Shown: positions 33,603 through 44,012, numbered from the stretch's first letter. The stretch: DNA of 64,000 bases from Prorocentrum cordatum (GCA_963575745.1 CAUYUJ010017830.1:105001-169000), one strand, 5' to 3'. Program-made: numbers and translations. The notes: generated by a model not told the origin, from the sequence alone.

Positions 33603-33782
33603 TACAGTCGAGGCGTTGACCTAAGGAACCCTAAATAAGGAACGAGGCCCCTTTCTCCCACAAGTTCAACCTCGATTTCCGATGGAAAACCTCAGGAACA
33701 CCCGAGGCAAACTTTGAAACAGTCAAGGAACACCGAGCCTCTCCCCAGCGAGACAGGTTTTTTCTTCAGCGCCCCGACTGTA
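33603..33782 (+). mobile_element. Family B element, copy 6
   Basis: 180 bp, TA-flanked, ends CAGTCGAGGCGTTGACC and TTCAGCGCCCCGACTG. It lies 123 bp from A copy 6. Confidence 0.87.
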
Positions 33783-34273
33783 ACCCGTGTTGGTGATTGC
33801 TCTCGTGGCATTCAACATGGGACCCGGGGGGGGGGGCAGAGGGGCAGAGAACAGTTTTATGCACACCGTATCGTTGATCCGAAGACGCTCCCAGATACAT
33901 GCCAGGAGCTTCCCAAGAGGCCCCCAAGGCGGCCCAAGAGGTCCCAATGCGACCTCGTGACGGCCCAAGCCCAAAATCGCGTCGATGAGGACTCGAGAAA
34001 GACGCATCATGTTCATGGTGGGGTTGTGGCTCTGTGTCCTGCTCCCCCGACTCTTCTTCGTTGACTCTAGCCTTCTCTCCTCTTTTACCAAGCCAGACCA
34101 GGCCACGCAAGATCCGAGCAGATCAGGCCAGACCACTCAAGAGCCGACCAGACCAGACGAGATCACAGAGGACTAGACCAGTCAAGGCCATCGCACACCA
34201 GACCGCATGAAAGGCAGAAGGAACGATACATAAGCGCACTTCGATTGGCAACATCTTCTTCACTTCCCTCCCC

Positions 34274-34277
<4 letters not shown>
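33783..34277. other. Family-H-like fragment, no gene seen
   Basis: A GGCCCCCAAGGCGGCCCAAG-type stretch near 33900-33970; otherwise unassigned. Short CCAGACCAG/GAGCAGATC-like strings occur at 34090-34190. Confidence 0.4.
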
Positions 34278-34336
<59 letters not shown>

Positions 34337-34364
34337 GCATCAGCAGCAGCAGCAGCATCATCAG

Positions 34365-34414
<50 letters not shown>

Positions 34415-34415
34415 G

Positions 34416-34448
<33 letters not shown>

Positions 34449-34449
34449 A
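34278..34449. repeat. (ATC)n microsatellite
   Basis: About 170 bp of CAT/ATC repeats with two CAGCAGCAG-like interruptions. Confidence 0.95.
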
Positions 34450-35599
34450 AGTTTCACCTCACGTTCCCTCCTGCCGCCCCTTCACACTTGAAGCCATTAG
34501 GTAGGTCAGTTGGCCTAAACAAACTCCTCGTCGCCACCGCCCATGCGACCAAGCCATACTGTACCATATCAAGTGTACACAAGGCCGACTAGGCTTGACC
34601 AGACGGCACAATCTCTTGCCAGACCAGACTATGTCGGACCATCGTGAACTATGCCAAGTGAGAAAGGACCTTTGGGAAGATGAGGGAGAGGATGAGGAAA
34701 CGTCTGCACACCTTTTGCGCCGCAACAGCCTCCTGGTCCTCCTCGTTGCCCTGTCCCCTCCTCCCTATCCTGCTCCCCTTCCTCCTCCTCGTCCTTCCTG
34801 TCGTGCGAAATGTGCAAGGGATTTGGCTCATCCCATATACATCCTCTTGCTCCTCTGTCCTCCTCCGCCCTACCTCAGCCTGCACGTGTGTAACGACATC
34901 GGTGTTGTGATCTTCCTCCTCTCCGTGACATACAAACATTTCGGCCTGTTGCCGAGCCGTCTCGCAAGAGCGGTGAAGAACAGAGGATAAGAAGGAACAC
35001 GACAATGTGTTTCCCACAGAAACGATGGACGAACCAAAGCCCCGACACCCCTCCGCAGAGACCCAAGGGCGACCTTTCGAGACCTCCTGAGCCATGCACA
35101 ACAATTAATAGCCCCTTGATTTTCTATGGGGGCGCGCGTGCCGTAAACACATTCTTGCGGATGCGCCGCGGTGTGGGTTCTAGAAACGTGGGAATCAAGT
35201 CATACTCCCGGTAGTGGGATCCAAAGGCCCCTCCGACCCAGAAGCACGTGACACATAACAGATTTGTGCGCAACCTGCGAATCTGCTATGCCATATGTAC
35301 GCCGTGAGAAAGCAGCGTCAACAAAACAATGCTATGTAATGGAGAAAGTGAACAAGCTATACATGCCGCGAATCTGCGGGCCAACAGTGCACCCTGCCTC
35401 CGCGGCGGAGTCGCCGAAATAGGCGGACGCCCCGTCGGGGCGGCCACGGGATCGTTTTGAGCGTGGCCTATACCGTGTGGCGTATATCGCGGCGGCCCAA
35501 GGCGGCCTGACAACTCCTCCAAACACACACACACACATATATATATATGTCTGTGTATCCGCCACCGTGCCCTCGAGGCACGAGTTGGAGTGTCCGCAG
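34450..35599. other. No gene seen
   Basis: Pyrimidine-rich patches, a short CACACA/TATATA tract near 35523-35550 and unique sequence. Confidence 0.4.
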
Positions 35600-36316
35600 G
35601 TCCTCGGAGCCTCAGTCCTCAATCCCGAGGATTCTTCGGGTGGCCAGACTAACAAAATTGCGACATATCTCGGGGCGCGTCGCGGCTTGTCGCGTGACTT
35701 GTTCGGGCCGGCCCCGAGAGACCGCCCAGACGGTCCAAGGGAGCCCCGAATCAACGCACGATCGGTCCAAGGCGCCTGGGATGGGCCCACGCCGGCCCAA
35801 GAAGCATTCGAGGCGCCCCAAGAGAGCCCCCAGAGCCCTCCCAGTAGGGCCCGGGGAGGCCAAAGTCATGGATGGCCCCCTGCTGTTTCAATATTTCTAG
35901 GGTCCTCGTCTTTTCGAACTCCCGACGCTCGCAGACGGCCCCCAAAGCCCCAAGACCGCCCCGAGACGGCCCAAGAGGCAGCCCAGAGGGCCCCCAGATG
36001 GCCCAGCAAAGCTCCAAGACGGCCTCACAGGCGCCCAGGACGGCCCGAAGACAGCCCCAAAAATGGCCCAAGAGGGAGAACACGAACGGAACATCCAAGT
36101 CTTCTCACCCAAGAGGTTCCCAGGAAGCCCAATGGAAGCGCCAAGACGCCCCCATGAGAACCCCAACGACCCCCTAAGATGCGCCCAAGACGCCCCAGGA
36201 GGCCCCAACACGGCTGCCTCAAAACGCCCCAAAGGCCCCCGAGAGACCCCCCGCGACATCCCAACGATCATCTTAGAGGCTTCCGACCCGCATCCCGCGC
36301 ACGGTGACGGACCATT
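35600..36316 (+). repeat. Family H-related repeat
   Basis: Matches 9850-10405 in order (CCTCAGTCCTCA, CCCGACGCTC.., GAACGGAACATCC). Rich in GGCCCAAGA units. Confidence 0.7.
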
Positions 36317-37165
36317 GTAGGTATGTGTATGTATGCATGCTTGCATGCATGCGTGCATGCATGATCTTACGCATATATGTATGGATGTGTGCCTGTATGT
36401 ATTCATGTATGCATGCAGCATTGTATGCAGGTATGTATGCATACATGTAGGTGTGAATGTATGTGTGTAGCCATGTGTGCACGAATGCGTATGTATGTAT
36501 GTGTACACATGCATATGTATGAAGGTCCGTATATGTGTATGCATACCTACATGTATGCCTCTATGTACGTTTGTCTGCATGTCTGTCCATGTATATATAT
36601 GTATGCGTATGTATGTATACATGCATGGCTGGCTGCATGTTTGTGTATGTGTATGTGTGTATGTAGAGATGAGTGCAAACATGCATGTGTGAATGTGCGT
36701 GTGAATACGTATGGGTATACGAATGTATGCATGCATGCCTGCATATATGTATGTAGGTGTGCACATATGTATGCATGTATACATGCATGTACCAATGTAG
36801 GTATGCATAGATGCATGCATGCGGTTATGTGTACATGTTGGTAGGTATACGTGTGTATGTATGTTTGTTTGTTTACATATGTGTATATATGAATGTCTAC
36901 TTGCAGATATGCATGCATGTGTGCATGTATACATGTATGTGTGTATGCATGCGTGTGTGCGTTCATGTATGTATGTATGCAACCATGTATGTATGTCTAC
37001 ATGCATACAAGTCTATGTGTATACATATGTGTACACATGTGTGTATGCATGCATGCATGCATGTGTGTATGTTTGCATCGAGGTATATGTGTACGGGTGC
37101 TTGCATGGATGTATGGTGTGTGTATTCAATGTATAGGTATATGTATGTACGTGTGTGAATATATC
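36317..37165. repeat. (TGTA/TGCA)n microsatellite, about 850 bp
   Basis: Alternating purine-pyrimidine DNA made of GTATGTATGCATGCATG-like units with few interruptions. His/Tyr/Cys-rich frames on both strands are spurious. Confidence 0.93.
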
Positions 37166-37199
37166 TACCTATAAAAAAGATTGTCGGTCTGTCCGTCAC

Positions 37200-37470
37200 C
37201 GCACTAATCCAGTGGCCCCAAGAGGCTTGCAGGGTGCTCTTCGGAAGCAGTGTTGACACCTCTTTGGGGCTGTCTTGGCGTCAGCCTCTGTGGGGGTCCT
37301 TTGTGCCTCTCGGGGGACGTTTTGGGGCTCCCTTGGGCCGTCTTGGGCACCTCTTGGGCCGTCTTGGGGTCCTCTTGGGTCTCAAGACAGCCCAAGAGGC
37401 GCCTCCTCCTCCTCCTCCTCTTCCTCCTCGTCCTCCTCCTCCTCCTCCTCCTCCCCCTTCTGGTCCTCCT
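37200..37470. repeat. Family H fragment and (CCT)n run
   Basis: GGGCCGTCTTGGG units in reverse sense to other H blocks, then CCT repeats from 37404. Confidence 0.7.
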
Positions 37471-37631
37471 TCTCCTCCTCCTCCTCCCCTCCTTCCTGAT
37501 CCTCCTCCCACTCCTGATTATCTGCGTCATGCTCCTTCAAGTGCTCCTCGAAAGGTTTCAACAGCGGCTCGGGGAACACCTGGTCCGATAACTCATCCAA
37601 GCTCTGGACCCGAATTTTGGCCACGGAGACG
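37471..37631 (-). CDS. Possible exon, acidic cytosolic segment
   Basis: After a TTGAACAG acceptor the minus strand reads VSVAKIRVQSLDELSDQVF, then EPLLKPFEEHLKEHDADNQ, and runs into a glutamate-rich stretch coded by GAG repeats. Composition is strongly protein-like, and codons are mixed before the repeat. No family was recognised. It lies between the channel pore and EF-hand exons on the same strand and might be part of that gene. The 3' border is lost in the repeat. Confidence 0.38.
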
Positions 37632-38189
37632 CTGTTCAAAAAGCAGGGAGCGGCGGTGATTCGCCGTAGGCGTCTTCAATATATACATGTATATATACAC
37701 ATACATACATACACAGGTGTACACTAACAATCACATTATTGAATACGTCGAGCGACAAATATACGGCTCCCGAGACGACCCAGGACGGTGCAGTCCCCTC
37801 TCCTGGCTCCTAAATGGCTGCAAGACACCCCGAGGCGGCCCCGGGAGCTACAACGGGCCCGCAGAGAAGGCCCCCCACAGGCCGCGGCCCGGCATGAGGA
37901 TTTCGTGGGCGGCCAGGTTGGGCAGGCACAGGCGCCCCGCCAGCAGCAGCGCCCACCCGAATGTGAAGTGTGCTCCGCCGCCCCGAGCTGTAGTACGGTG
38001 TCTAATGTGCAGATCGGAGATGAATGTTTAGTGTGAAATGTCTTGTTAACATGTGGGCCGACGCGTGGGGCCAGCACGCAGCGCGTTGACACGGACGTCC
38101 TGATCACGGTAAGTGCTGCGTTTCAGAAACGGGCGTATGAGGACAGCCAAGGGAACCAGATGAAGAGGCAGCCGACGTCCAACACAAAG
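37632..38189. other. Unassigned; hydrophobic minus-strand stretch
   Basis: At about 37860-38005 the minus strand, after a CTACAG acceptor, reads FTFGWALLLAGRLCLPNLAA in a frame that would continue the pore exon in phase. It might be a decayed or unusual S6, but the internal Arg and lack of a family match keep this as a note only. Confidence 0.25.
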
Positions 38190-38395
38190 GAGACCCCATA
38201 ATCGAATCGATAAGTCGGATCGGCGATCGAAATGGATCGGATCGGCGGAAATTGGCAGCCGAATCGGGAAAAGGAACTCCAATGAAGAAATCAGAGCCCG
38301 AATCGGAATCCCAACTCGAATCGAACCGGAATCAGAAACCATCGAGGTCGAATCGAGCCGAATCGGAGGAATCGAAACGAGCCCTGCACATGCCT
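38190..38395 (+). repeat. GATCGGAATCG-rich repeat family P, copy 2
   Basis: Paralogous to 27335-27560 over its length, with the same order of GGATCGGCGGA, GCAGCCGAATCGGGAA and CGAGCCCTGC strings. Confidence 0.75.
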
Positions 38396-38514
38396 GCAAC
38401 ATTACAGCGCCAGGAGAGGCCTGCGCGCAGCGAGGACACGTGGTCACCATGGGCAGACGCAGCCAGCGACGGACGGGGAGGGGGCGGCCCGCTTCTGCAG
38501 CCCCCGGCGGCCGC

Positions 38515-38570
38515 ACTGCGAGATGATGTCAAGGCCGACGCCCCAGTCCTCCCCGCCGAAGGACGCCTCG
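38515..38570 (-). CDS. Channel exon: pore loop and selectivity filter
   Basis: After a CCCCCGCAG acceptor the minus strand reads EASFGGEDWGVGLDIISQ plus one base, with a GC donor (CAGT|GCGGCC). A glycine-rich turn followed by E-D-W is the signature of a P-loop filter: calcium-channel domain II has T-G-E-D-W, and many dinoflagellate channels have (S/T)GG.DW. The glutamate suggests a calcium-permeable or non-selective pore; this is inference. The pore helix should be in an upstream exon that was not found. An alternative acceptor (GCAGCGAG) would start the exon at 38566. The retrotransposon lies in the intron just upstream. Confidence 0.65.
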
Positions 38571-38589
38571 CTGCGGGGGAGCACTCTGT

Positions 38590-38745
38590 CCCTCTTGCCC
38601 CCCCCCTCCTTCTCCTCCTCGTCCTCCTCATCCTCCTCGTCGTCCTTCTCCTCCTCCTCCTCCTCCTCTTCCTCCTCCTCCTCCTCCTCCTCCACCTCAT
38701 CCTTTTCCTCTCCCTCCTCCTTCTCCTCCTCTCAGCTGCTCCTGG
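38590..38745. repeat. (CCT)n microsatellite
   Basis: CCT/CTC repeats between the pore exon and the 5' side of the retrotransposon. Confidence 0.9.
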
Positions 38746-38806
38746 CACAACCCTCCCATCATGCAGCATCCATTAGCGTACCGCACACCCTTCCTTTACA
38801 CATTCT

Positions 38807-39953
38807 TTGTGGCCTCGCCGCTCACGATCTCGGGGCGGGAACGCCACGGGACGCACGCGCCCTTGTGGGCCCATGGGTTCTTTTCTCAGATTGGCACTTT
38901 ACAATCCTCTCTCTTTGGTGGAAATGGACAGACCTTCTCAGATATGGAGAGAAATACATGCAGATATAATCGGCTTGGCAGGCACCAGGCTCCGAGCACC
39001 ACCAGGCTATCCCGTTCAAGAGTGGCAGCTCGAACACGGAGGCTTCGGACCCTCAGCGGGCTGGACATCGGCCCCCTTTTCGAATCGACCTGCTGGTTGT
39101 ATGTTGATGATGACACAGAAGATGCGCAGGGGGATACGGACGATTGCGACCCCACCACCGTCGGCGCAGGGCCGCGGCCTCGCCGTGAGGATCGTCCGAG
39201 GCTCCCTCGACCTCACCATTGTATTGCTGTACTTACCCCCGCCGAAGGACGACAGTGCTCGCAAGCGACGGGCGCTGGAGAAAGGATCTCGAGAGCTGGT
39301 TCATTGGGCGACACAACAGATCAAAGCCACGCCAACCCGATCGACACCGATTGTGATGGGCGGCCTGAACACGGGCATAGGCTTGAGGAATGGCTCGCTG
39401 TTGTCCCATCCACAGTTCGAGATCGAGGCGAGGGGCCCCCTGGACATCATCGGCGGCCACAACCTGGGCAATCATACCGTCATTGGCGATCAGATTTGGG
39501 AAGATCTTATTCTACCTCATAACATGATGAATGTTGGCAGTTTGTATGACGCAGCTGGGCCCACATATTATCACTATGATGGATCGACGAGTACTGTTGA
39601 CCATATTTTGATGCCACTATCGATTCATGATCAGATTAGACGCAGCTTTATCCCATGGAGCTCGGCTCGGCGACTGCAGTTGATACCGAGCGCGATGCCG
39701 AGGGGCCACGTACCAATCGTCGTCGAGTTCACGGCCTACCAGCACCGCAACCATGCTCCAGACACTTTCCGCTGGGATCGTGATAAGCTGGCGGCGGCTC
39801 TGCAGGAAGGCACCAACCGACTGGAGTTCCAGGAAGCCCTGGAGACCGCGTTTACCGAGTGCACGGAGCTGACACAGTACGGCGACGACGGGGACATCGA
39901 CAAATACTGGCAGACTTGGGTCACGTTAGTGAGGACGTGCGCACAACGTTTTT
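38807..39953 (+). pseudogene. Retrotransposon endonuclease/exonuclease/phosphatase-like domain
   Basis: The EEP fold cuts target DNA to prime reverse transcription. The order of family motifs is visible: LALYNPLSL at the start, DIIGLAGTRL, then VMGGLNTGIG, then STVDHILM and GHVPIVVEF. In active enzymes the corresponding positions are an E in the second motif (L-Q-E-T-like), D in G-D-x-N and D in S-D-H. Here all three read Gly, while Asn, the S..DH.I motif and the last His are kept. Either this copy is inactive or this lineage has a diverged site. The frame runs into a 7-T stretch at about 39949-39955, after which the protein continues in another frame. A start at the later Met (MGSFLRLALYN) is equally likely. 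Confidence 0.78.
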
Positions 39954-40250
39954 TTCGGCCAGACTCAGCGCACGGAACATCCCGAGGCCGTCCGTCTTCG
40001 GGAGCGACGTCGCGAGCTGGTACGACTCCGTGCTGCGGCTCGGGAGCGGCTGGGGGACCAGGGCGAGGAGTACGCAGGCATCCTGAAGCACTAGCCCATT
40101 CTCTTCCCAGAGTACCAGGAGCTGCAGGACATTCGCACCACCCTTCGTCAGCTGCGACGACGGGAACAGGCGGAGCGACGGCGGCGATTCGAGCATGACA
40201 TTCATGAGGCCCACCGCCTTCGGCGTTTTGCGGAGGTGTATCGTATTTTT
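39954..40250 (+). pseudogene. Retrotransposon linker, frameshifted and with a stop
   Basis: After skipping one T the protein continues FGQTQRTEHPEAVRLRERRR, an Arg/Glu-rich helix. It meets TAG at 40092 and resumes as EYQELQDIRTTLRQLRRREQ toward VYRIF. A second 7-T run at about 40246-40252 returns the frame to that of the endonuclease. This basic coiled segment joins the endonuclease to the reverse transcriptase. Confidence 0.7.
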
Positions 40251-40252
40251 TT

Positions 40253-42238
40253 CCGCTGGCAGCTCGCTGCGGACCCCGCAAGAGGAAGTGCCGTGTGCCC
40301 ACGCCCCAGTCGTCGAAGGAGGAGTGGAGGAGTTACCTTGCGGGGTCGCCGTACGAGGGAGGCATGCGCGCCCAGGAGATCGATTGCGCGAGCGAGCTCG
40401 AGATTAGGCCAGAGTTTTTCGACGCGACCGAGATGCCTGCCGAAACTAACGAGGAGCATCGGTTTTGGGTCGAGAGAGATCTTCGAGCTACTCTCAGGTC
40501 CTAAAAAAAGCGCCCCAAAAGACGAGCTGCCCCTGCCTGGAGTGCACCGACAGAAGTTTTCTTGATGGCAGCCGAGTCTAGTTATGTTTCACGTGCTGAT
40601 GAGCCCAGACTGGGACTGGGAGCTGAGCGAGTAGGCGAGCTACCGCCCTCTCAGGCGTATACCCACCTGGAGCAACTACACTGGTGGATTCGAGTTTTGA
40701 AGCGAGTACCGAAGCTGGCCCACCTCTCCTGGGGATGCCCGATCTTGAAGCCGAACGGAAAGCATGGTCCTGGGGGAAAACGCCTCATACACGTATTCTG
40801 CCCCTACTGGAAGGGCTTCTATGGGGCCGCTATACGACGAGGTCTGCAGTCACAAACCCAGGACTGGCCGGCCAATTTCCACGGCTTTCTGCCCGCACGG
40901 CGTCGTGACGACGCCCTTGCAGTTCAGCTCTGCGTAGGACATCGACTACGGAAGCGAAAGCAGGCTCATCTGAATAATCTTCACGATATGTCAAACGCTT
41001 TCGCTTCCACCGCGCCCGAAGCTCGTCGTCGAGCGATCCGTGATCTCGTCCTCCCCCGAGATCAAGAGCTGTTTGAACATCGAGCGGAGCATGCGGCTAT
41101 CTTCTTGGGCTTTGTCGAAGGGGGGGATGAGCCATGGAGGGATGCACGGAATCTTGTCATACGACACGGATGTGGGGGCTTGATGGGATCTAGTGAGGGG
41201 CCCGTTTATCTTTGCTAAGATTATGCAACGACATTTTCACGCCTGGCGCCCGACACGACCAGCGGAGCTGGCCATCACCTTGCAGTGCGGTATATTTCCC
41301 CGCCAGATCGACGGCGGCACGAGTGTCTTCGCTGATGATATCTTTGATAAGATCCTTGTACGCAGTGGCGAGGCTGGTGAGGCCCATCTTCTCACGCAAC
41401 AGAGTGATGCGACCCTGGGCGAGGAGCTGCATCTGGTAGGCCCCCTCCAGAATAAGGGGAAACGCGAAATCGTACCCAGCTTTCATCGGTCCCAGGAGAC
41501 TAAGAGGTTTAAGGAGCTTACTCAGGAGGGGAAGATCTTACCTCGGGCACGGTATCTTGGAGGCAGATACGCTTGGAACTTAGCGACGATGGAGGAGCTG
41601 CAGTTTAGGTGTTCAGCTATGAGAGTGGGTTGGGCAAAAATGGGAAGTCTGTGGGGAAGCCGTATATCAAGCAAGCTGAAACTTCTGGCGTTCCAGGGAC
41701 ACGTTATTGAAGCTGGTTTATCGGCAAACGAGGCCTACGTTTTCTCTGAGAAAATGACAAACCAGATGGACACTATCGTAGCCAAGTGCTTAAGAGTTTT
41801 GGAGAGGGGCAAGGCTACTGACTGGGGTGGCAGCCATCTTCAGAGCCTCCCTCACGCAGTACTTCGACGTAGATGGAAGGTGATTCCTACTAGGTGCGCA
41901 CAAGCCTCAAGACGCTTTGCCTGGACCCAGAAGATGGCCCGAGACCCCGGGGCCCACGCCCAAGTTATTGCTGCTCTCTGGGGAACCCTCAATGATGGAC
42001 CTCCCGCTTTGGACCCACAAGGACGCCTCGCACGGGATGCCCCACCTCTTGCGCACCAAGTTGAGACCGACTTGTGGATGTACGCTAGCATCAGCGGCAC
42101 CGAGGACTTTTTCGAGCGATGGAGTGATCACGGCTACTCGTACATCGCACTGTTTGGTGACGACGAGGTGCGAGATGCTTGGCTTCGCATCGGCCCGTCG
42201 ATCCTTAAGGCAGCGATCTTGACCGAGGGCGAGACTTT
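40253..42238 (+). pseudogene. Retrotransposon reverse transcriptase
   Basis: Copies the element RNA into DNA at the nick. Fingers: TPQSSKEEWRSYLAG near 40297, a TAA at 40502-40504, then KPNGKHGPGGKRLIHVF near 40750. Motif A is HDMSNAF, with the catalytic Asp at about 40985. A motif-B-like region is GCGGLMGSS (about 41170-41193). There the first frame ends at a TAA at 41216, and the protein continues in the next frame as RGPFIFAKIMQRH, overlapping by about 25 bases. Motif C is VFADDIFDKIL with FADD at 41328-41339, so both catalytic Asp pairs remain. A thumb region follows (ARYLGGRYAW, KLKLLAFQGHVIEAG). FADD rather than YADD is typical of LINE-type enzymes. Confidence 0.85.
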
Positions 42239-42700
42239 TTTTTCCAGAACTTGCGAAGACCTGCTCGCGCTGTGGCGCCCCCGACGGAAGAAGGACAGTC
42301 GGCATTCGCGTGTACGCTTCGCGACGAGAACGGGGCCCTCTGTTGCCAGACCTTCGAGACCCACGGGGCCCTTACTGCTCATATGTTTCAATCTCGGGGT
42401 GGTGAACATGGAAAACGAAACCCGCTGTTCACGTGCGTGGTCTGCAATCAGTGCCCTTGGTGCCGTTCGACGTTTTCGACGCGTGATAGTGCCCGCCAAC
42501 ACGTTCGATCGTCTTGGGAGAGCTTCAAATGTTGCCTCGGTCGGTCTCGTTTCCCGTGGCCCCTGAGTTGCCCCAACACCATCAAGTGCACCTGTTGCGA
42601 AACCTTCGATACCATGGACGAATACAACACACATGCCGTGCAGCAACACCTTCCTCACCCTTCGCCCGTGGCAGTTTCTTCCCAGACACCTCATCGCTCT
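42239..42700 (+). pseudogene. Retrotransposon C2H2/CCHC-like zinc-finger region
   Basis: After an 8-T run at about 42236-42243 the frame changes and reads FACTLRDENGALCCQTFETH, then HGALTAHMF, then FTCVVCNQCPWCRSTFSTRD with SARQHV, then CTCCETFDTMDEYNTHAVQQ. Spacing of Cys and His pairs fits two or three nucleic-acid-binding fingers after the reverse transcriptase, as in R2-like and several protist LINEs. The frame changes again in the G-rich stretch near 42700-42740. Confidence 0.7.
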
Positions 42701-42740
42701 CCGACGCCAGCCGACAACCAGCCGCGTGGGGGCCACCGAC

Positions 42741-43406
42741 CCAGACCAGACTGTGATGTTCGGACCTCCTGGCGGCGGCGCGGCGGCGGCGGCAAGCGAG
42801 GGCGGCAGGGGCGGAGGATCCCGACGTGTCCGACAGCGCGGAGAGGGCGAAAAGAAGACCGACCTCGGCTTCAAGGGCCAGCAGAAGACGATGCAGGTGC
42901 TGATGCTCAAGTTCTTGCTGCAGCTCGGGCAGTCGAAGAGGAACGTGGAGGGGGTCGTCTTCGACTGCGCCCTGATCGACACGAACAGCCACGGAGCGAC
43001 ACGGATGAGCGAGATGGGCACGAAGTACTCGGACGCGGTCGCGGCTCAGTGCCGCGGCCACAGCCTCGGGCCGCCCCACCTCTGGGTCTTCGGTGGCCTC
43101 TTGATGGGCCTGATGGAGTGCAAGGAGGCAGTGGGCGCACAGAACGCGAAGAAGCTAACCGAGCTGAGGACCGAGCTCGAGAAGATGGAGGCCATCGCCA
43201 AGGCCGACAATATCCGATTCTGCAGGATGGACAAATGCTACGATCAGAACAAAAAGAAGGTGCTGTTGAACCTCGACCCCGCGATCCGCCCGATCATCCT
43301 CGACTGCCTGGCCCAGACGGGCGCGGAACTGAAGCAGGGCCGTGCACCGCCCACCCACATGGAGAGCGAGCTCCAGGAGTGGCTCGAGGCGTTCACGGAC
43401 GCGTGA
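42741..43406 (+). CDS. Retrotransposon C-terminal conserved domain
   Basis: A clean frame with mixed codons: glycine/alanine-rich linker, then FKGQQKTMQVLMLKFLLQLG, later RGHSLGPPHLWVFGGLLMGL, a charged coiled coil (KLTELRTELEKMEAIAKADN) and MESELQEWLEAFTDA before TGA at 43404. The helical, Lys/Glu-rich make-up suggests RNA binding or self-association, but I do not recognise the family. The TGA may itself be a mutation, because the next codons stay open and protein-like. Confidence 0.6.
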   Translation, partial: PDQTVMFGPPGGGAAAAASEGGRGGGSRRVRQRGEGEKKTDLGFKGQQKTMQVLMLKFLLQLGQSKRNVEGVVFDCALIDTNSHGATRMSEMGTKYSDAVAAQCRGHSLGPPHLWVFGGLLMGLMECKEAVGAQNAKKLTELRTELEKMEAIAKADNIRFCRMDKCYDQNKKKVLLNLDPAIRPIILDCLAQTGAELKQGRAPPTHMESELQEWLEAFTDA

Positions 43407-44012
43407 GGGCTGAAAGGGGATCGAGGCGTTCCTGATGTTGTGAGTGCCGAGAGTGGGGCTCGAGGCGATCACGATGTTGTGAGTGCTGATAGAGAGAATC
43501 GAGGCGGCCCAAATTGTGTGAGTGCTAATAGTGTTTTGTGTGGTTCCGCTCATGATGCTGATGTGGTGCTACCTCCTGACAATGGGCGGGCTCAACGATC
43601 ATTGTCTTCCCCACCTCGTGCTGCGGCGGGACCCTCGGCCTCGACTGCTGCGCCCGCTTCTTCCTCGGCCAGAGCCGCACGACCTCCGACGCCGCCCCCG
43701 ACTTCTGAGCCGCGCCCCCCTTGTGCCACTACGACTCCCAGGGCGACTACGCGCCCCAGCGGACCGAATACGGCCACCCCCTCCTCTTCCGCGGCGCGAC
43801 GGCCCCGCACGTGCAGCCCTAGGCACGGCCCGTCCTCGTCCTCGGCTGAGTTCTGGGAAGCTAGGAAACGTGAGGCCCCTGATTCAGCATGTGTAAATAC
43901 GCATCTCGAACGTAGGGGGATCCATAAGAGGCACCCCAAATATCAAGTCATGTTTAGGAGCCAGCAGATTTTGACACTAGCTAGAAGAGAATTCGAGCAG
44001 GTGCAGATCTAA
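43407..44012 (+). CDS. Retrotransposon tail, low-complexity frame
   Basis: Same frame as the preceding domain after its TGA. It opens with three imperfect repeats around DVVSAES, DVVSADR and NCVSANS, passes through a Ser/Ala/Pro/Thr-rich stretch and ends KRHPKYQVMFRSQQILTLAR plus REFEQVQI before TAA. It may be the true C-terminus of the polyprotein or a separate short frame. Confidence 0.45.
   Translation, partial: GLKGDRGVPDVVSAESGARGDHDVVSADRENRGGPNCVSANSVLCGSAHDADVVLPPDNGRAQRSLSSPPRAAAGPSASTAAPASSSARAARPPTPPPTSEPRPPCATTTPRATTRPSGPNTATPSSSAARRPRTCSPRHGPSSSSAEFWEARKREAPDSACVNTHLERRGIHKRHPKYQVMFRSQQILTLARREFEQVQI

Noticed and set aside
35286-35534. Minus-strand hydrophobic stretch near 35300-35370 as S6
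   Set aside because: The only frame with hydrophobic run does not match the phase left by the pore exon, and it meets stops on both sides.
43592-43939. Minus-strand frames within the retrotransposon tail
   Set aside because: Mirror frames of a Ser/Pro/Ala-rich GC-rich segment.
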